From: JAHEZL01 sp964406465
GTDB lineage: Bacteria; Bacteroidota; Bacteroidia; Flavobacteriales_C; GCA-002722245
Direction: 5' to 3'
DNA length: 64,000 nucleotides
Assembly: GCA_964406465.1 (NCBI GenBank)
Contig: CAYORT010000003.1
Location: 154,798 to 218,797, forward strand
A model generated the notes under the pieces. The model was not told the origin of the DNA and did no database searches. It worked only from the letters and a program-made list of their open reading frames with translations. Within the stretch, counting starts at the first letter, position 1; each line of letters begins with the position of its first letter. A program made the translations under genes and the position numbers. Shown in pieces: positions 58,755 to 64,000 of this stretch.

Positions 58755-60803
58755 ATGAATAAAAATACTCCACAAGCAAAGAAAGTGGCCCACTCAATTG
58801 TTAAGCACGGGCATACTAGAAACGACCATTATTTTTGGATGAATCAAAGAGATAGCAGCGATGTTATTGCTTACCTTGAGGAAGAAAACGCTTTTGCCAA
58901 ACAAGCTCTTGAACACACAGAGCAGTTGCAAGAAGAAATCTATAAGGAGATAATTGGCCGCATCAATCAAAAGGATGAGTCGGTGCCATATTTATACGCC
59001 GGCTATTATTACTATGCTCGTTTCGAAGAAGGAAAAGAGTATCCAATTTATTGCAGAAAGCAGGGTAGCCTCGAGGAAAAAGAAGAAATTTTGCTCAACG
59101 TTAATGAGCTTGCTAGCGGACAAGCTTTTTGCAGTGTTGGTAATGTTGAAGTAAGTGATGATCAGAAGTACATTATATACTCTGTAGATTTTGTTTCAAG
59201 AAGACAATACGATATTTATTTTAAAAATCGACTTACAGGCGAATTGGAAAAAACAATCATCAAAAACACTTCTGGAGAATTCGTTGTAGCCAACGACAGC
59301 AAGACGATTTTTTACACGAAGAAAGATGATGCATTGAGACCATATCAGGCTTTTCGATATACTATTGGCAGCGCGCCAGAAAATGCCGAATTACTTTTGC
59401 AGGAAGATGATGAGCTGTATATTTTGAGCGTGAGCAAAAGTAAAACAGATCAATATATTTATGTCTCGAGCAATAGCACCTTAACGTCTGAATATCGCTA
59501 TGTTTCGGCCAACAAACCCTATGAAGATTTAAAAGTATTTCACGCCAGAGACAAAGGAATTGAGTATTCCATTCAAAATGCTGGAGATCAGTTCTACATC
59601 ATCACAAATTGGAATGCAGTAAACTTTAAGGTTATGGTTGCATCTGAGAATGCAACAGACAAAAATTCATGGAAGGATTTTGTACCACATCGTGAAGACG
59701 TCTTGATTCAAGACATAGAGGTTTTTAAAGAGTTTTTAGTCATTGATGAAAGAGTGAACGGACTAACACAATTTAGAGTTATAAACCTCTCAACAGAAGA
59801 ATCATATCACGTTGATTTTGGTGAACCCTTGTACGCCGCAGGTTTTAGTAGTAACTACGAATATAATTCAGAAGTTTTGAGATACAGTTTTTCAAGCTTA
59901 AAAACACCTGGAACCGTGTTAGATATAAACTTGAAAACACAGCAGAAAGAAGTCAAAAAAGTGCAGGAGGTTGTGGGCGGACACAATCCAGAAGATTACA
60001 TCACCGAGCGTTTGTGGGCAAAAGCAAGAGATGGAAAGAGAATTCCTATTTCATTGATCTATTCAAAAAAAGTGAAACTAGATGGCACCAATCCGGCTCT
60101 TCTATATGGCTACGGGTCTTATGGAATTATTGTAGACCCTCAGTTTTCTGTAGCTCGATTAAGCTTGCTAGATAGAGGTTTTGTTTTTGCGATAGCGCAT
60201 ATTAGAGGCGGACAAGATTTGGGAAGAAATTGGTATGAAGACGGCAAATTCTTGAAGAAGAAGAATACGTTTTATGATTTCATAGATTGTGCAGAACATC
60301 TAATTGCTAATAAATACTGCGCGCCTAACAACCTTTTCGCCATGGGCGGAAGTGCAGGAGGAATGTTGATGGGTGGCGTTGCGAATATGCGTCCCGACTT
60401 ATTTAGAGGAATAGTTGCACAGGTGCCTTTTGTAGACGTTGTAACCACTATGCTCGACGAAAGCATTCCGCTTACTGTTGGTGAGTATGAAGAATGGGGA
60501 AATCCTAATGATGAAGAATATTATCATTATATGCTTTCTTATTCTCCATATGATAATGTTGAAGCAAAAGCCTATCCCGCAATTTTTATTGAAACAGGTT
60601 ATCACGATTCTCAAGTTCAATATTGGGAACCAGCGAAATGGGTGGCCAAGTTGCGCGAACTAAAAACAAATGACGAACCTTTAATTTTTAAGTGTAATAT
60701 GGAAACCGGACACGGTGGCGCATCGGGAAGGTATCAACGCTTCAAAGAAGTAGCTTTAGAGTATGCCTTTCTGATAGATTTTGCTAAGAAACAAGTGGTT
60801 TAA
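58755..60803 (+). CDS. ptrB: Prolyl oligopeptidase family peptidase (S9A; oligopeptidase B-like)
   Basis: 682 residues, typical. The N-terminal beta-propeller covers ~70-400; the alpha/beta-hydrolase follows with nucleophile Ser in FAMGGSAGGMLMGGVAN, Asp in ETGYHDSQVQYWEPAKW and His in ETGHGGASGRYQRF. Cytoplasmic or periplasmic cleavage of peptides after basic residues is characteristic. The N-terminus (AKKVAHSIVKHGHTRNDHYFW) is the Y-W-M-type PtrB opening. Probably cytoplasmic: no signal peptide. Confidence 0.92.
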   Translation: MNKNTPQAKKVAHSIVKHGHTRNDHYFWMNQRDSSDVIAYLEEENAFAKQALEHTEQLQEEIYKEIIGRINQKDESVPYLYAGYYYYARFEEGKEYPIYCRKQGSLEEKEEILLNVNELASGQAFCSVGNVEVSDDQKYIIYSVDFVSRRQYDIYFKNRLTGELEKTIIKNTSGEFVVANDSKTIFYTKKDDALRPYQAFRYTIGSAPENAELLLQEDDELYILSVSKSKTDQYIYVSSNSTLTSEYRYVSANKPYEDLKVFHARDKGIEYSIQNAGDQFYIITNWNAVNFKVMVASENATDKNSWKDFVPHREDVLIQDIEVFKEFLVIDERVNGLTQFRVINLSTEESYHVDFGEPLYAAGFSSNYEYNSEVLRYSFSSLKTPGTVLDINLKTQQKEVKKVQEVVGGHNPEDYITERLWAKARDGKRIPISLIYSKKVKLDGTNPALLYGYGSYGIIVDPQFSVARLSLLDRGFVFAIAHIRGGQDLGRNWYEDGKFLKKKNTFYDFIDCAEHLIANKYCAPNNLFAMGGSAGGMLMGGVANMRPDLFRGIVAQVPFVDVVTTMLDESIPLTVGEYEEWGNPNDEEYYHYMLSYSPYDNVEAKAYPAIFIETGYHDSQVQYWEPAKWVAKLRELKTNDEPLIFKCNMETGHGGASGRYQRFKEVALEYAFLIDFAKKQVV

Positions 60804-60943
60804 CATAAGTTCCTTACACTAGAAAAGCGACAAATTGTTAATTATGTGTTGAAAAAACACCTTTAATATTTTGATTTTGTAGGATTAGGTATTATAATTG
60901 TAACCTTATTTAAGGACTAATCTTCCTTAATAAACGGGCGTAT

Positions 60944-61759
60944 ATGAAAAAAGTATCTTTAATTGTTTTATTCCTAGCGGTTGTCAGTGCGGCTTTTGCA
61001 CAGTCTGGTGAATTGAAAATCGAGGGCGTTTACCAAGGTAAAAACCTTTATGTTCAAAATCCTTTTGCGTCTTCTGGCGTAGGTTTTTGTGTTTATGAGG
61101 TGCGTGTGAACAATCAAGTAACTACAGATGAGGTAAACTCTAGCGCATTCGAAATTGACTTATTAAGTTTCCAATTAACTATTGGTTCTCCAATTGTTAT
61201 TCAAATAAAACACAAGGAAGGATGCAAACCAAAGGTTCTTAATCCAGAAGTTGTTAGAGCAAAATCAAACTATTCTGTAACTGCAATAAGCAGTGATGCT
61301 GAGGGTAAATTAACTTGGAAAACTACAGGTGAAACAGGTGCGCTTCCATTCATCATCGAGCAAAAAAGATGGAATAAGTGGGTTAAAGTAGGTGAAGTAC
61401 AAGGCAAAGGAACTCAAGGTGAGCATGTTTATACTTTTAAAGTAACTCCTCACAGTGGTAAAAACACAGTACGTATTAAGCAGGTTGACAATGAAGGCGC
61501 TCATCCTTCACAAGACGTAATCTTTACTTCTAAAGTAACTCAGGTTAATTACGCTTTAGATGCAACTGGTAAGACAGTAACGTTTACGAATGCAGGTGGT
61601 CAGGCTGCTGAAACCATGTATGAGATTTTCGATAAGTTTGGTAATGTAGTAAGCAGAGGTTACGGAAGCAAAGTAGATGTTTCTAAATTGGCTGCTGGTA
61701 CATACTATTTGAACTACGATAAATCTAGTGCAGAGATCGTAATTCCAAAACGCAGATAA
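60944..61759 (+). CDS. Secreted hypothetical protein
   Basis: 271 residues. Signal peptide VSLIVLFLAVVSAAFAQ then SGELKIEGVYQGKNLYVQNP, a mixed beta protein with a FASSGVGFCVYEVRVNNQ strand and a C-terminal segment ALDATGKTVTFTNAGGQAAE ... YEIFDKFGNVVSRGYG ... LAAGTYYLNYDKSSAE that resembles the T9SS/secretion tail but ends VIPKRR. Widespread in Bacteroidota; role unknown. Strong promoter region upstream is expected, with A/T-rich 60840-60930. Confidence 0.75.
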   Translation: MKKVSLIVLFLAVVSAAFAQSGELKIEGVYQGKNLYVQNPFASSGVGFCVYEVRVNNQVTTDEVNSSAFEIDLLSFQLTIGSPIVIQIKHKEGCKPKVLNPEVVRAKSNYSVTAISSDAEGKLTWKTTGETGALPFIIEQKRWNKWVKVGEVQGKGTQGEHVYTFKVTPHSGKNTVRIKQVDNEGAHPSQDVIFTSKVTQVNYALDATGKTVTFTNAGGQAAETMYEIFDKFGNVVSRGYGSKVDVSKLAAGTYYLNYDKSSAEIVIPKRR

Positions 61760-61794
61760 TCTTAAACTTTCATTTAGCGTTTTAAATCTTTTTC

Positions 61795-62193
61795 ATGAAG
61801 AAAGTAGATCACATCGGTATTGCTGTAAAAGATCTCGATGCTTCCATGAATGTTTATGAGAAACTACTTAATGTTTCTTGCGACAAAGTTGAAGAGGTAG
61901 AAAGTGAAAATGTAGTAACAGCTTTTTTTCAAACTGGAGAAACAAAAATTGAGCTTTTAGCCGCTACTCATGAAGACAGTGCCATCGCCAAATTCCTAAG
62001 TAAAAAGCCAGAAGGAATACATCATATCGCTTTTGAAGTTGATGATATTTATGCCGAAATGGAGAGATTAAAAGGACAAGGTTTTACAGCTCTTTCTGAT
62101 GTACCAAAAAAAGGGGCCGACAATAAACTAATTTGCTTTTTTCATCCAAAAGACACCAATGGTGTATTAATTGAAATTTGTCAATCTATTTAG
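61795..62193 (+). CDS. mce: Methylmalonyl-CoA epimerase
   Basis: 132 residues. VOC-fold signature: KKVDHIGIAVKDLDASMNVY, metal His in VDHIGI and HHIAFEVDDIYAEMER, and GVLIEICQSI with Glu. It interconverts methylmalonyl-CoA epimers in propionate or succinate metabolism. No mutase neighbour in this window. It starts 35 bp after the preceding stop and may share its transcript. Confidence 0.92.
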   Translation: MKKVDHIGIAVKDLDASMNVYEKLLNVSCDKVEEVESENVVTAFFQTGETKIELLAATHEDSAIAKFLSKKPEGIHHIAFEVDDIYAEMERLKGQGFTALSDVPKKGADNKLICFFHPKDTNGVLIEICQSI

Positions 62194-62195
62194 AA

Positions 62196-62828
62196 CTACA
62201 ATTCCAATTCTTGTATTAGGCCATGTATATCTTGTTTGTCTAAATCGAGCCAAACAGCATGCAAACCTGCGTTTTTTGCGCCTTCAACGTGTTGCGGAGA
62301 ATCATCTATAAACAAGGTTTCGTGTGCATTAATCTGCTGATCATTCAAGATGTGAAGAAAACCATCTTTATTGGGTTTCCTTATACCAATTAAATGAGAG
62401 TAATAAACTTTTTCGAAATGATTTTCGAGATTGGGAATTCCGTGTTTTTCTTGAAGTCGCTCATGCACACCAATTTCATGAATTTCGTTGATGTTGCTGT
62501 ATAAAAAGATGCGGTACTTTTTTCTAAGCTCTTCAAGCAGAATAAATCTTTCGGCAGGAATGTTAAATAGCATGACGTTCCATGCATCAACAACTTCTTT
62601 TTCAGAAAGCGTTAATCCGCAAAGGCTTGATAGTTCTTTGGTTAATTGCTCAAGTCCTATTTTGCCTTCTTCTAGTCGATCTATAACATCTGCTTGTCCC
62701 TTCTTAGCAAAAATCGATTTAAAGTCCTTTACGCCTAATTTTTCAAAGGCCTCGGCAGTTAAATTGTAGTTGATATCAAACAATACTCCTCCTAAATCGA
62801 AGATGATGTTTTTGATGGAATTTTTCAT
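62196..62828 (-). CDS. HAD-superfamily hydrolase
   Basis: 210 residues. Motif I FDLGGVLFDINYN (nucleophile Asp), motif II FLYSNINEIH, motif III KVYYSHLIGIRKPNKDGFLH and motif IV ETLFIDDSPQHVEGAKNAGL. The cap is helical, type I. The family contains phosphatases and dehalogenases; many Bacteroidota copies with this layout are annotated as alpha-D-glucose-1-phosphate-type phosphatases, but the substrate cannot be told here. Follows the transglutaminase-like gene by 12 bp, same strand. Confidence 0.88.
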   Translation of the reverse strand: MKNSIKNIIFDLGGVLFDINYNLTAEAFEKLGVKDFKSIFAKKGQADVIDRLEEGKIGLEQLTKELSSLCGLTLSEKEVVDAWNVMLFNIPAERFILLEELRKKYRIFLYSNINEIHEIGVHERLQEKHGIPNLENHFEKVYYSHLIGIRKPNKDGFLHILNDQQINAHETLFIDDSPQHVEGAKNAGLHAVWLDLDKQDIHGLIQELEL

Positions 62829-62840
62829 AGCGCGAAAATA

Positions 62841-63779
62841 TCAAATGCTTTTGCTTTTCAGCATAAAATTAATGTAATTCACAGCCTTTAATGTATCTGC
62901 TTTATTGAGTCCCGAATCTTTTAAGAAAGGCTTCAATTCTTCTTTAGAAAGTTCATCGATTTCTAAAAATATCTTCTGAATATATTTTTCTTTGGTGAGT
63001 GATATTTTCTGTACAACAAAATCTTTTGCTTCTCTTGAAAGGGTAAGGGATTTGGGGTTTTCAAGAAATTTACGCAATAATTCAAAATCATTTTTTGTAC
63101 ACAGTCCGCTAAGGTATTTTGAGTCGGGAATAGAATAGCTATTGTTCTTTTCATTCTTGACGAATAGAGGAAAATAGGGCCACAAATTTGGAAATATGGT
63201 GTTGAGGTAAAGTTTTTTGTTTTCTGTGTTTTCGAGAATGGAAGTATATTGCTCGATGGAAGTTAGCTCACTGAATTTGCTGTTTTGAAAGGAAGTGTAT
63301 TCCACTTGATTGGTCTGCAATTGAAAGGTATCTGCAGCGATATCAAAGTACCATGTTCCTATCTGGATAGCTGTTTGAAAATGTTCTTCACTATGTACGC
63401 CCCAAATCTTCTTAAAAACGCCGCCACTCTTAACGAATTCACTAACACCATGAAATATAGAATTAGGATTTTCAAATTCAAATTTCTCCAAATATTCTAT
63501 AGCCGTTGAAGTAATATGAAAGCACTGTCCGATGGGATACTGAGCCAAGAATTGTGAAGAAAACTTCTTTTTAATTCTATTGATTTTAGACAATAAGAAA
63601 GTATTATGTTCTTCACTGAGTTCTATTGATTTGCCAAGATTCCAAACATTATCAATGTGTTTTCTTAGTTGAGAAAGAGCATGTGCTATTTCTGCTACAC
63701 GTGAATCAATATATATTTTAGAGAGTTCTTCTTGTTTTGCATCAAGAAGCGGAGTCATTCTGTTAAACGCGCCGAACAC
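62841..63779 (-). CDS. Uncharacterised protein with Cys-His-Asp (transglutaminase-like) pattern
   Basis: 312 residues from a GTG at 63779 (an ATG seven codons later, 63758, is an alternative). In order: QYPIGQCFHITSTAIEYLEK (candidate nucleophile Cys at the start of a helix), HSEEHFQTAIQIGTWYFDIA (His then Asp), the C ... H ... D spacing of transglutaminase/papain-like folds. The C-terminal ~100 residues are helical and charged. It begins 5 bp after the 39-codon gene at 63785, so they are translationally linked. No family could be named; the fold is inference. Confidence 0.6.
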   Translation of the reverse strand: MFGAFNRMTPLLDAKQEELSKIYIDSRVAEIAHALSQLRKHIDNVWNLGKSIELSEEHNTFLLSKINRIKKKFSSQFLAQYPIGQCFHITSTAIEYLEKFEFENPNSIFHGVSEFVKSGGVFKKIWGVHSEEHFQTAIQIGTWYFDIAADTFQLQTNQVEYTSFQNSKFSELTSIEQYTSILENTENKKLYLNTIFPNLWPYFPLFVKNEKNNSYSIPDSKYLSGLCTKNDFELLRKFLENPKSLTLSREAKDFVVQKISLTKEKYIQKIFLEIDELSKEELKPFLKDSGLNKADTLKAVNYINFMLKSKSI

Positions 63780-63784
63780 TGCTT

Positions 63785-63904
63785 TTAAGTATGTCGGCTT
63801 GTTGTTTCTACATTGGCTGTGGTAGTGCCAGCATTGATAGTGCTCACTGTTTCTTCGTGAAGTAAAGGACTAGTCCATTTTCTTTTCTTCTTATTGTTGC
63901 TCAT
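63785..63904 (-). CDS. 39-residue peptide, possible modified-peptide precursor
   Basis: ATG at 63904, TAA at 63785-63787. The peptide starts MSNNKKKRKWTSPLLHEETV and ends with a Thr/Ser/Asn-rich half (STINAGTTTANVETTSRHT). The K-x-W-x-x-P opening followed by a hydrophobic segment and T-x-x-x-G resembles the leaders of short ribosomal natural-product precursors. The only downstream neighbour is the possible transglutaminase-like protein. Coding potential is uncertain: it is short and upstream context beyond the window is missing. Confidence 0.45.
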   Translation of the reverse strand: MSNNKKKRKWTSPLLHEETVSTINAGTTTANVETTSRHT

Positions 63905-63970
63905 AATCTTTGCAAGTAGAGTGCAATCGTGCTGCAAGTTAATCAAACGTGAGTTCGAAATAAGGATTCT

Positions 63971-63997
63971 ATAAACAATGTTGATTAAATTGTTTAT
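63971..63997. other. AT-rich palindrome at the window edge
   Basis: ATAAACAAT (63971-63979) and ATTGTTTAT (63989-63997) form a perfect 9-bp stem with a 9-nt loop, some 70 bp upstream of the small peptide gene. It may be an operator or a terminator of a gene beyond the window. The 63905-63970 stretch between holds no gene. Confidence 0.4.
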
Positions 63998-64000
63998 AAT

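Noticed and set aside
58563..58793. N-terminal extension of the small coiled-coil gene
   Set aside because: The extension is Cys/Phe-rich with no homology and overlaps the start of the peptidase gene on the other strand.

Overview
The window is about 64 kb of a Bacteroidota chromosome, moderately AT-rich. The phylum is supported by several type IX secretion (T9SS) sorting-domain proteins, a CarboxypepD_reg TonB-dependent receptor, a propeller/SpoIIE sensor, LytTR regulators, glnS together with gltX, and a 78-residue pterin dehydratase. I cannot place it below phylum. No rRNA, CRISPR array, complete IS or prophage is visible; there is one tRNA (Cys-GCA).

Layout. 0-5 kb: small housekeeping and hypothetical genes, then two T9SS cargo proteins and a pseudo-receiver. 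5.1-8.4 kb, minus strand: a diversity-generating retroelement (DGR). In transcription order it holds a small T9SS protein, an exported FISUMP-domain variable protein whose last 63 codons are the variable repeat (VR), avd, the template repeat (TR), and the first ~60 codons of a reverse transcriptase that is cut off and joined to another gene. TR and VR (190 bp) differ at 34 positions by my hand alignment, and all 34 are adenines in the template sense. 8.5-12 kb: a glycosyltransferase remnant, hairpin repeats and a two-domain oxidoreductase. 12-17 kb: two tandem secreted metzincin/chitin-binding proteins, the first frameshifted at an A8 run. 17.5-24 kb: two giant tandem MORN-repeat proteins. 24-33 kb: TonB receptor, RNase R, a histidine kinase/LytTR pair, nadA, then an AT-rich gap before rpiB. 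33-50 kb: peptidase, dprA, tRNA-Cys, folB, glnS, a HigBA-type toxin-antitoxin module, gltX, methyltransferase, dps, DUF4175, a GHKL ATPase, ybeY, mnmG. 50-64 kb: propeller/SpoIIE sensor, citrate synthase, PBP4, LytTR regulator, FAD oxidoreductase, S9 peptidase, methylmalonyl-CoA epimerase, HAD hydrolase, and at the edge an overlooked 39-codon peptide gene directly before a protein with a transglutaminase-like Cys-His-Asp pattern.

The DGR is the standout. The mutation signature is flawless, so diversification was recent, but the local RT is broken: either it was lost recently, or RT is supplied in trans, or the contig is chimeric there. A second theme is palindromic hairpin repeats of several families sitting at gene ends; some supply stop codons, C-terminal residues or a signal-peptide n-region. 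Sampled GC skew changes sign near 29-33 kb, so the AT-rich nadA/rpiB gap is a candidate replication origin. Everything is read by eye; no database search was run.
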